In this document: positions 19,648-26,663 of the stretch, piece by piece
How positions within the stretch are numbered: the first letter of the stretch is position 1
How the letters are laid out: the number at the start of each line of letters is the position of its first letter
DNA from: Denitratisoma oestradiolicum
GTDB taxonomy: Bacteria; Pseudomonadota; Gammaproteobacteria; Burkholderiales; Rhodocyclaceae
NCBI RefSeq assembly: GCF_902813185.1
Contig: NZ_LR778301.1
Location: 3,576,001-3,640,000 of the forward strand
Length of the DNA: 64,000 nucleotides
Direction: 5' to 3'
Position numbers and translations under genes: made by a program
Notes under the pieces: generated by a model
What the model was told of the DNA's origin: nothing
The model's database searches: none
Seen by the model: only the letters and a program-made list of their open reading frames with translations

Positions 19648-21003
19648 ATGCAAAAACCATTCAACCTATCCAACCTGGCGCGCCTGCTGGCGGTCGCTGC
19701 AGCCCTGCCGATCCTGGCCGGCTGCGGCGCCCTGCCGGCGACCCCTTCCGCCGAGCGGGATTTCGTTCTGGCAGTGATCCCCGATACCCAGAACATGCTG
19801 GACTACCGCCACCAGCAGGCCGAGGGTTTCAAGTTCGACGCCAACGACCTGTTCGTCGGCCAGATGCGCTACCTCGCCGACAACGCGCGCTCGGCCGGCG
19901 GCAAAGTGGCCTTCGTCGCCGCCGTTGGCGACGTCTGGCAGCATCAGACCGCCACCATGGAGACGGACCATGCCGCCCGCGGCCATCGGGCCGTGCCCAA
20001 TCCTTATTTCTCGGTGGAGCTGGAGGTCACACCCAAGGCCAAGACCGTGGAGATGCCCGCCGCCCTGGCTGGCTACCGCCTGCTCGACGGCCGCGTGCCC
20101 TTCGGCGTGGCACCCGGCAACCACGACTACGACGCCATGTGGGCCGACGCCCGCTTCCCGCCGGTGCCACCCCAGGAACTGGGCAAGCTCATGGCGGCCC
20201 ATCCGCAGACGCCGGTGGAATCCCGCCCTGACTTGATCGGCATGCTGCATATCGGCGGCCTGGACAACTTCCGCAGCATCTTTGGTGCCGACAGCGGCTT
20301 CTTCAAGGGCAAGGACTGGTACGTGGCCAGCTACCACGGCGGCGCCGACAGCGCCCAGATCTTCAGTGCCGGCGGCTACAGCTTCCTCCATCTCGCGCTG
20401 GAAATGCAGCCTGGCGACGATGTGCTGGCCTGGGCCGCCGACGTGATGGCGGCCCATCCGGGCCTGCCTACCATCGTCACCACCCACGACTACCTGAACG
20501 GCGCGGGCGAGCGGCACGGCAACCCGATCGTGGACCTGAAACGCCTCGACGATCGCCACAACGACGCCGAGGATCTGTGGCAGAAGCTGATCCGCCGCCA
20601 CGACCAGATTTTCCTGGTGCTCTGCGGCCATCAGCGGGGCCAGGCGATGCGCGTCGACGCCAATGGGGCAGGCCATCAGGTGGTGCAGATCCTGGCCGAC
20701 TACCAGGACCGGGGCCAGTCCGCCATCGAGGCCGGCGTGCCGCCCGGCCTGCGCGGCCGGCCGGTGCCCATCGGCGACGGCTGGCTGCGCCTGATGCACT
20801 TCGATTTCGCCGCCGCGGTGCCCAGCGTCCAGGTCAAGACCTATTCTCCCCATTACCGGCGCTATTCGGGGGAAACCTCCGACTACGCCAAGTGGTACAA
20901 AGCGCTCGAACAACCGGCGCTGAGCGATGGGGAATTCTTCGCCGCGGACGACTATCGCTTCACGCTGCCGGACTTCCGGGAGCGCTTCGGCCCGCCGCGC
21001 TGA
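19648..21003 (+). CDS. Secreted calcineurin-like metallophosphoesterase lipoprotein
   Basis: A 451-residue protein with a lipoprotein signal (lipobox LAGC, Cys25). The metallophosphoesterase motifs are 'AVIPDTQNM' (DxH-like with Gln), 'AVGDVWQ', 'APGNHDYDAM' (GNHD), 'VTTHDYLNG' and 'LCGHQRGQAM'. This is the extracytoplasmic branch with the GDxx/GNHD signature. The substrate (nucleotide, phosphodiester or sugar phosphate) is unknown. It follows the Zn-dehydrogenase by 40 bp. It seems functionally unrelated to the catabolic genes unless the substrate arrives phosphorylated. Confidence 0.85.
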   Translation: MQKPFNLSNLARLLAVAAALPILAGCGALPATPSAERDFVLAVIPDTQNMLDYRHQQAEGFKFDANDLFVGQMRYLADNARSAGGKVAFVAAVGDVWQHQTATMETDHAARGHRAVPNPYFSVELEVTPKAKTVEMPAALAGYRLLDGRVPFGVAPGNHDYDAMWADARFPPVPPQELGKLMAAHPQTPVESRPDLIGMLHIGGLDNFRSIFGADSGFFKGKDWYVASYHGGADSAQIFSAGGYSFLHLALEMQPGDDVLAWAADVMAAHPGLPTIVTTHDYLNGAGERHGNPIVDLKRLDDRHNDAEDLWQKLIRRHDQIFLVLCGHQRGQAMRVDANGAGHQVVQILADYQDRGQSAIEAGVPPGLRGRPVPIGDGWLRLMHFDFAAAVPSVQVKTYSPHYRRYSGETSDYAKWYKALEQPALSDGEFFAADDYRFTLPDFRERFGPPR

Positions 21004-21333
21004 ACCCGGACGCGCCACAGGAGGACGCGGCCATGCGGAACTTGGCCGGGAAATGCCGGCCGCCGTGCAGTGGGCGCGGGGCATGATCGCTTGAGCGGTC
21101 GCCGGGGCAGGCAGCAGCGTTTCCCCGCTCCGGACAAAGACTGTCCCCGGTCCCCGGCGATGTTTACCCCTGCGCGTTGCCCGCTGCCCACTATGCGAAC
21201 AAAAATAACGATCGTTCTATATATAATATGCAATGTAATCGAACGTAGATGGCGCTCGCCGCGTCAGTAGCCGGACATCACCGGCTCGCGTCGCCAGGGC
21301 GGTGCTCAAACTGAAACCGAGGAGAAATGACTG
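21004..21333. promoter_or_regulatory. Intergenic region with palindrome over a promoter for the DUF35/thiolase pair
   Basis: No convincing gene in these 330 bp. An AT-rich patch at 21201-21240 contains TATAAT (21222-21227) as a -10 element. Immediately upstream lies the perfect palindrome AACGATCGTT (21207-21216), in the spacer where a repressor would block polymerase. The -35 is weak. A TetR-type operator is the simplest reading. The ribosome binding site for the next gene is GAGGAGAAA near 21320. Confidence 0.5.
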
Positions 21334-21750
21334 ATGGCCGGACATGGTCGGATCAAGCCCCCGATGGGGCGTGACAACGGATGGTGGTGGGAGCAGGCGG
21401 CGCAAGGTGTGGTGGCGATCCAGCGGTGCTCCGGTTGCGGAACCCTGCGGCATCCGCCGCGGCCCATGTGCAGCGAATGCCGCTCACTGGAGTGGGATTT
21501 CATTCCCGCCGGCGGCCAGGGCACGGTGCTCAGCTACACCGTGCTCTACCACCCCCAGTTCCCGGGGTATGAATATCCCCTGATCACCGTCCTGGTGGAT
21601 CTCGAGGAGGGCGTCCGGATGACGGCCACCCTGAAGGATTGCGACCCCGCCGACGTCGAGTTCGGCATGAAGGTCAGCGCATTTATTCACGAAGACCCGG
21701 ACGGCTTCAAGATTCCGATGTTCCGTCCGGCCCAGCAGGGGAGGGTTTGA
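21334..21750 (+). CDS. DUF35 zinc-ribbon/OB-fold acyl-CoA-binding partner protein
   Basis: A 138-residue ChsH2/DUF35-type protein. The zinc ribbon is 'CSGCGTLRHPPRPMCSEC' (two CxxC pairs), followed by an OB fold with 'GTVLSYTVLYHPQFPGYEYP'. These proteins partner with thiolase-like enzymes or MaoC-like hydratases and help bind the CoA thioester. The thiolase-like gene begins 2 bp after its stop, so a complex of the two is very likely, as in the Ltp2-ChsH2 aldolase of steroid side-chain breakdown. Confidence 0.88.
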   Translation: MAGHGRIKPPMGRDNGWWWEQAAQGVVAIQRCSGCGTLRHPPRPMCSECRSLEWDFIPAGGQGTVLSYTVLYHPQFPGYEYPLITVLVDLEEGVRMTATLKDCDPADVEFGMKVSAFIHEDPDGFKIPMFRPAQQGRV

Positions 21751-21752
21751 CC

Positions 21753-22922
21753 ATGCCGATCAGCATGAAGAACGAAGCCGCGATCGCCGGCATCGGCGCC
21801 ACGAAATTCAGCAAGAACTCCGGCGTATCGGAGTATTCCCTGGCCTGCGAGGCCGTGCGCAACTGTCTGGATGACGCGGGGCTAGACCCCAGGGAAGTGG
21901 ATGGCCTGGTGACCTACACCATGGACTCCAACGACGAGGTCGAGGTAGCCAATGCCGTGGGCCTGGGCGATCTCACCATGTACGCCAAAATCAACTACGG
22001 TGGCGGCGCCGCCGTGGGTCTGATCCATCAGGCTGCCATGGCCGTGGCTACCGGCGCGGCCAAGAACGTGGTGGTCTGGCGCGCAATGAACGGCCGCTCC
22101 GGCCAGCGCATGGGCCAGGGCGTTTCCGGCAACATCATCACTGCCGACCTGATCCACTGGTCCTGGTACATGGCCCACGGCATGGTGACACCGGCCTCCT
22201 GGGTGACGATGATCTCCAACAAGTACATGCACGAATTCGGCGTGACCTCGGCGCATCTGGCGGAAGTAGCCATGGCCCAGCGCGAATTTGCCCAGAAAAA
22301 TCCAGTGGCGGCGGGCTATGGCAAGCCCCTGACGCTGGAGGAATACATGAACGCCAAGAAAATCACCGACCGCCTCAATATCTACGACTGTTGTCAGGAA
22401 ACCGACGGCGCCATCGCGCTCTTGATCACCAGCACCGAGCGGGCGAAAGATCTGAAGCACAAGCCGGCGGTGATCCGTGCGGTGACCCAGGCCGCCAGCC
22501 GGGGCCAGGAACAGATGACCAGCTTCTACCGGGCGGAAATGGACAGCCTGCCGGAGATGGAACTGGCGGCGCGCCGCGTCTACGCCATGTCCGGCCTTGG
22601 CCCCGACGACATCGACGCTGCCTGCTTCTACGACGCCTTCACGCCGGAAGTGCTGATGCAACTGGAGTCCTTCGGCTTCTGCAAGCGTGGCGAAGCCAAG
22701 GATTTCGTCGCCGCCGGCAATCTGCGCCTGAACGGACGCCTGCCCAACAACACCCACGGCGGGCTCCTGTCCGAGTGCTACATCCACGGCATGAACAACG
22801 TTGCCGAGGGCGCACGGCTGATCCGCGGCACCTCCTGCAACCAGCCCAAGAAGGCCGACCATGTGCTGGTGTCCAGCGGCGTCGGCGTGCCGACCGGTGC
22901 CCTGATCCTCGGCCAGCCGTAA
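21753..22922 (+). CDS. Thiolase-fold protein (SCP-x/Ltp2-like), probable side-chain thiolase or aldolase
   Basis: A 389-residue thiolase-superfamily protein starting at the ATG 21753 (MPISMKNEAAIAG). The normal nucleophilic Cys region is instead 'KINYGGGAAVGLIHQAAM', with no Cys, as in the lipid-transfer-protein-type aldolases. 'CFYDAFTPEVLMQLE' and 'NNTHGGLLSECYIHGM' are also typical of that group. With the adjacent DUF35 partner, a retro-aldol cleavage of a beta-hydroxyacyl-CoA (as in C22 steroid side chains) is more likely than Claisen-type thiolysis. Substrate is inferred, not shown. A strong terminator follows. Confidence 0.85.
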   Translation: MPISMKNEAAIAGIGATKFSKNSGVSEYSLACEAVRNCLDDAGLDPREVDGLVTYTMDSNDEVEVANAVGLGDLTMYAKINYGGGAAVGLIHQAAMAVATGAAKNVVVWRAMNGRSGQRMGQGVSGNIITADLIHWSWYMAHGMVTPASWVTMISNKYMHEFGVTSAHLAEVAMAQREFAQKNPVAAGYGKPLTLEEYMNAKKITDRLNIYDCCQETDGAIALLITSTERAKDLKHKPAVIRAVTQAASRGQEQMTSFYRAEMDSLPEMELAARRVYAMSGLGPDDIDAACFYDAFTPEVLMQLESFGFCKRGEAKDFVAAGNLRLNGRLPNNTHGGLLSECYIHGMNNVAEGARLIRGTSCNQPKKADHVLVSSGVGVPTGALILGQP

Positions 22923-22965
22923 CTCGGCCAAGCCGTACCCCAACAGGGGAGGCTTCGCTGAACCC

Positions 22966-22996
22966 CGCCCCCGTAGCCACGGGGGCGTTTTTTTTA
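22966..22996 (+). terminator. Intrinsic terminator after thiolase-like gene
   Basis: 9-bp stem CGCCCCCGT / ACGGGGGCG with loop AGCC and eight T. It overlaps the end of the convergent hemW gene. Confidence 0.93.
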
Positions 22997-24199
22997 ATCC
23001 GTCAAGAAACGCTGCAGCAGGGTATTCAGGTAGCGCCGCCCCAACGGAGTAGGGCGAATGCAGTCGCCGGCCAGCTGCAATAGCCCGTCGGTTTGAGCCG
23101 CCCGCAGCGGCGCTTCGATCACGGCCAAGGGCAGGCCGGTGCGCTCGGCGAACAGCGACGGCGCAAAGCCATCGCTAAGGCGCAGCGCATTCATCAGGAA
23201 CTCGAAGGGCAGTTCCGTCGACGACACTTCCCGCCGCTCCTGGGCAAACTCGCCGCGCCGCGCCGACTCCAGGTATTCCCGGGGGTGGCGGCGCCGGGTT
23301 TCCCGCACAATGTTGAACGCCGAACTGAGCTTGCCATGGGCGCCGGCGCCGATGCCCAGATAATCGCCGAAGTTCCAGTAGTTGAGGTTGTGGGCGCAGC
23401 GCTGGCCGGGGCGAGCATAGGCCGAGGTTTCGTAATGCTCGAAGCCGGCGCCGGCAAGGGTCTCCTCCACCATGTCCTGCATGTCGGCGGCCAGATCCTC
23501 GTCGGGCAGCGGCGGCGGGCGGTGATGGAAGGCCGTGTTCGGCTCCAGGGTCAGATGGTAGGCCGACAGATGGCCCGTGCCGAAGGCGAGCGCCGTTTCC
23601 AAGTCACGCCGGGCCTGGGCCAGGGTCTGCTCGGGCAGGGCGTACATCAGGTCGATGTTCACCCGCTCGAAATGCGCCAGGGCCAGGTCAATGGCGCGCT
23701 TCGCCTCGTCGGCACTATGGATGCGTCCCAGGGCAGTAAGCTTGCTGTCGTCGAAGCTCTGGATGCCCAGGGACACCCGAGTCACGCCGGCGTCACGGAA
23801 ACCGGCGAACTTCTCCGCTTCCACCGTGCCGGGGTTGGCCTCCAGGGTGATCTCGGCGCCCGGCAACAGCGGCAGGCGGGCGCGCACCGCTGCCAGCAGA
23901 GTATCGATCGCCGCCACCGACAGCAGGCTGGGCGTGCCGCCGCCGATGAACACGCTATGCACCGGCCGGTTCCAGACCTGGGGCAAAGCCGACTCCAGAT
24001 CGGCAATCAGCGCAGCGATGTAGTCGTCCTCAGGAATGCTTCCCTTCGCCTCATGGGAGTTGAAGTCGCAGTACGGGCACTTGCGCACACACCAGGGCAC
24101 GTGGATGTAGAGCGACAAAGGAGGTGGAGCCGAAAGACCGGAGGGCACGCCCCCATGATTGACGGCCGGCGCGGCTGTGATGGGGATGATGCGTTTCAT
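22994..24199 (-). CDS. hemW: HemW-like radical SAM protein (heme chaperone)
   Basis: A 401-residue radical SAM protein. The cluster motif 'VPWCVRKCPYCDFNSH' (CxxxCxxC) has Phe after the third Cys, typical of HemW rather than coproporphyrinogen dehydrogenase HemN. 'FIGGGTPSLL' and 'TLEANPGTVE' complete the core, and the C-terminal HemN domain ends 'GRRYLNTLLQRFL'. HemW inserts heme into respiratory enzymes. In many betaproteobacteria it follows rph-rdgB directly, but here about 7.5 kb of catabolic genes lies between. The N-terminal 20 residues before 'PPPLSLYIH' are not conserved, so the start is uncertain. Confidence 0.92.
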   Translation of the reverse strand: MKRIIPITAAPAVNHGGVPSGLSAPPPLSLYIHVPWCVRKCPYCDFNSHEAKGSIPEDDYIAALIADLESALPQVWNRPVHSVFIGGGTPSLLSVAAIDTLLAAVRARLPLLPGAEITLEANPGTVEAEKFAGFRDAGVTRVSLGIQSFDDSKLTALGRIHSADEAKRAIDLALAHFERVNIDLMYALPEQTLAQARRDLETALAFGTGHLSAYHLTLEPNTAFHHRPPPLPDEDLAADMQDMVEETLAGAGFEHYETSAYARPGQRCAHNLNYWNFGDYLGIGAGAHGKLSSAFNIVRETRRRHPREYLESARRGEFAQERREVSSTELPFEFLMNALRLSDGFAPSLFAERTGLPLAVIEAPLRAAQTDGLLQLAGDCIRPTPLGRRYLNTLLQRFLTD

Positions 24200-24285
24200 G
24201 GGCTCTTTGAAGATGGCAATGTGGTGATCCCTCCGCAGAGAGGGTGCTCTATCTATGGTCGGTCAGAAAATCAGGCCACAGCGTT

Positions 24286-25353
24286 TCAATGATCATGCTG
24301 GAATCGGTGGCGATAGTCGCTTGGACTGTAGCCGGCCCATTTGCCGAATGCCCTGCGAAATGCTCTATCGTCGCCAAATCCCATTCGTATTGCAACCTCC
24401 TGAATGGAGAGGTCGGTACGCTTGAGCAAATATTCGGCATAGTCTCGTTGGCAGTCGCTACGCAGCTTCCCATAGCTGCTTCCTTCTTCCCGGAGCCGCC
24501 GGCACAAAGTGGCGCTGCTCATGTAAAAAAGCTGTGCTGCAGCAGGGAGCTTGGGCAGTGGCTGGCCCCGCTGCATCACTCCCATCAACAGTACCCGCAG
24601 TTGATCGGAAATCGATGTTGCTTCATAGGGACAAGAAGTCGCCCATGAGTCGAAGGGAAAATAGTCGATGACCTGGAGCAATTCCGCGTAGGACCTGACG
24701 ACGGGCATATCCATGTAGGAAGATGCGAGAATGAGCCGATTGGCTGATTGGCCGTAGTCCAGTGGAACGCCGAGAAAATCCAGCATCAGCAGCGGATCGT
24801 CAGGCGCCGAATACATGACCGTTGCCTTGGTCAGCTGAATCTGTTTGCCAATCAGCCAGGAGAACAATTTGCTGTAGAGATTCATGCTGGCGAGATCCAC
24901 CATCAGCCCCGCGAAATCGTGACGGCGTCGGTGGGAATCGACGACGATCTCCGCCCACCCCCCATGCCGCTCGGCTTTGATGGTCCCTCCCCTGGGACCA
25001 AGAGCCCGGTTGAATGCCGCGGCACGTTCCACAACCTCCCAAAGATTGGTGCAATTGATGACGCAGAAGCACATCAAATCCACCACTTCCTTGGTAAAGG
25101 GCTGGCGGTCGGAGCGGTGACTGGTTTCACCCTCCAACATCCTGAGCACAAAACCATAAAAATGAATGAATTCCCCGACCGGCAAGGTGATGATTTCGCT
25201 TGCGGGTAAGGGAATGCCGGCCTGCTGGAACAACTGGGAACGGGAATGCCCCAAACGTTCCAGTTCATCCAGCGCCGGCTTCAGATGGGCAATGGGAACA
25301 GCTTTTTGCATCTGTGGGCGGAGGTCATCAATGTTAATGGTTGTCGCAGCCAA
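24286..25353 (-). CDS. AraC-family regulator with arabinose-binding-like N-terminal domain
   Basis: A 355-residue regulator of the OruR/ArgR-like AraC group. The N-terminal domain covers about residues 20-215 ('AHLKPALDELERLGHSRSQL', 'GEFIHFYGFVLRML'). The C-terminal helix-turn-helix pair is at about 255-350 ('YMSSATLCRRLREEGSSYG', 'LSIQEVAIRMGFGDDRAF', ending 'RAFGKWAGYSPSDYRHRF'). It is divergent from the tandem NTF2 gene with 180 bp between them, so it probably activates that gene, and possibly the dehydrogenase operon. The effector may be the steroid-like substrate (inference). Confidence 0.9.
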   Translation of the reverse strand: MAATTINIDDLRPQMQKAVPIAHLKPALDELERLGHSRSQLFQQAGIPLPASEIITLPVGEFIHFYGFVLRMLEGETSHRSDRQPFTKEVVDLMCFCVINCTNLWEVVERAAAFNRALGPRGGTIKAERHGGWAEIVVDSHRRRHDFAGLMVDLASMNLYSKLFSWLIGKQIQLTKATVMYSAPDDPLLMLDFLGVPLDYGQSANRLILASSYMDMPVVRSYAELLQVIDYFPFDSWATSCPYEATSISDQLRVLLMGVMQRGQPLPKLPAAAQLFYMSSATLCRRLREEGSSYGKLRSDCQRDYAEYLLKRTDLSIQEVAIRMGFGDDRAFRRAFGKWAGYSPSDYRHRFQHDH

Positions 25354-25533
25354 GGCTTGTTCTGTTCGGTGCCATGATATTCATCACGTTTCATGTCGGT
25401 TTGTCATACAAGGCAGCATCCGTAGCAGATTGACTGGAAATGTCCGTTGCTTGACTCGGAATTATCCTTCCGTAAGCCAAGGTCGTGTACCTATCATGGT
25501 TTCTCCAACAATCCCCAAATGGAGGATGCGAAG

Positions 25534-26562
25534 ATGGGAAAGTGGTCTAGAGCAGAATTGAAAGAATCCTTCGATAAGTTGATGGATGTAACTGACCGGT
25601 GTTTCATATCGGACCCCTTTGATCTGACGGACTGGCTCCACTGCTACACGGACGATGTGGTCTGGCACGATCTTGGCAGCGGCTTCAACAATGGCTGGGA
25701 TCAGGAACTCAATGGGCGGGTAGCGGTGAATCAATGGCTGACGGCATCGCTGTCGGCAGCAAAGGCTTCGCCTCTCAATGCCGGCCCTCCCGATACGGAA
25801 ATGAAGTATTGGCCCGTGCCATGGTACATCCTGGATGAGGAACGAGGCTGGGCGCTATGCGAATGGCAGAATCGGATGCGGGACCCGGGAACCGGAGCGG
25901 TATTCGAGGAAAAGTGCTATTCCCAGCTGATTTACGGCGGCAATGGCCAATGGCGCTTTGAAGCAGATATTTACAACCCGACGCGACTCCGCATGATGAA
26001 AGTCCGCTGGCTGAATGCACGCAGGCAGGCCGAAGCGGCGAACATCCCCATGCCACCGTTGGATCTCGACTGGGGACTGCGTCTGGTGGACCAAGAGAAA
26101 GAACTGGGACAAAGTTGGTCACGAGAAGAAATTCAACGTGCTTTCGACAAATACATTGCATGTGCGCAAGGCAAGCCGGAAGACCATGCAAATTGCTTTA
26201 CCGATGATGCCGCTTATCGGGAACTCGGCTTTGGCTTCCAGAATGGCTGGCAAGAAGAAATACGCGGACGCAAGACAATCCTGAATTGGTTCACGCAACG
26301 ATCAAATACCTTTCCCGATAACCAAAGACAGCTTGTGCCCGTCAGTTGGCACGTAATCGACGAAACCCGCGGCTGGGTGGTGTTCGAGTGCCTGAATCAA
26401 ATGCAAGATCCAGGCAACGGCACAGTTTTCCAAATGCGCAGCTTCAGCCGGATGAAATATGCCGGCAACGATCAATGGCACTTCAAGGAGGACATTTACG
26501 ATCCGGTGAAAATGCGCGGGATGTTCGAGCGTTGGCGCGAGGTGCATGACAGCCTGAAGTGA
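25534..26562 (+). CDS. Tandem NTF2/ketosteroid-isomerase-fold protein
   Basis: A 342-residue protein made of two related NTF2-like domains. Matching blocks are 'GFNNGWDQE' and 'GFQNGWQEE', 'WYILDEERGWALCEWQNRMR' and 'WHVIDETRGWVVFECLNQMQ', and 'WRFEADIYNP' and 'WHFKEDIYDP'. The start at 25534 is preceded by GGAGG at 8 nt; earlier in-frame starts lack a ribosome binding site. NTF2-fold enzymes isomerise or hydrate alicyclic ketones; function here is unassigned. It is divergent from an AraC regulator and convergent with the molybdenum hydroxylase operon. GC content is below that of neighbours. Confidence 0.82.
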   Translation: MGKWSRAELKESFDKLMDVTDRCFISDPFDLTDWLHCYTDDVVWHDLGSGFNNGWDQELNGRVAVNQWLTASLSAAKASPLNAGPPDTEMKYWPVPWYILDEERGWALCEWQNRMRDPGTGAVFEEKCYSQLIYGGNGQWRFEADIYNPTRLRMMKVRWLNARRQAEAANIPMPPLDLDWGLRLVDQEKELGQSWSREEIQRAFDKYIACAQGKPEDHANCFTDDAAYRELGFGFQNGWQEEIRGRKTILNWFTQRSNTFPDNQRQLVPVSWHVIDETRGWVVFECLNQMQDPGNGTVFQMRSFSRMKYAGNDQWHFKEDIYDPVKMRGMFERWREVHDSLK

Positions 26563-26569
26563 AGCAGCC

Positions 26570-26610
26570 CCTTGCACCTCAAGAACTTTCATGAGGTGCA
26601 AGGTTTCGTC
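26570..26610. terminator. Bidirectional terminator-like hairpin
   Basis: 12-bp perfect stem CCTTGCACCTCA / TGAGGTGCAAGG (26570-26581 with 26592-26603) with a 10-nt loop, followed by TTTCGTCT on the plus strand. It lies just after the NTF2-like gene and 54 bp from the end of the convergent molybdenum subunit gene. Confidence 0.75.
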
Positions 26611-26663
26611 TAAGTAATCGCCGTAACCCCAGCTTCACCTCGATAAAAACTGCAATCCGCGGG

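Noticed and set aside
21033..21086. A 17-codon frame with a strong GGAGGA ribosome binding site just after the phosphoesterase gene
   Set aside because: Too short, and there is no sign of conservation or a leader-peptide role. The ribosome binding site may be a chance occurrence.
25434..25452. Possible sigma-54 promoter upstream of the tandem NTF2 gene
   Set aside because: The GG and GC dinucleotides are 11 bp apart instead of the required 10, and the rest of the -24 box (TGGAAA) is poor.
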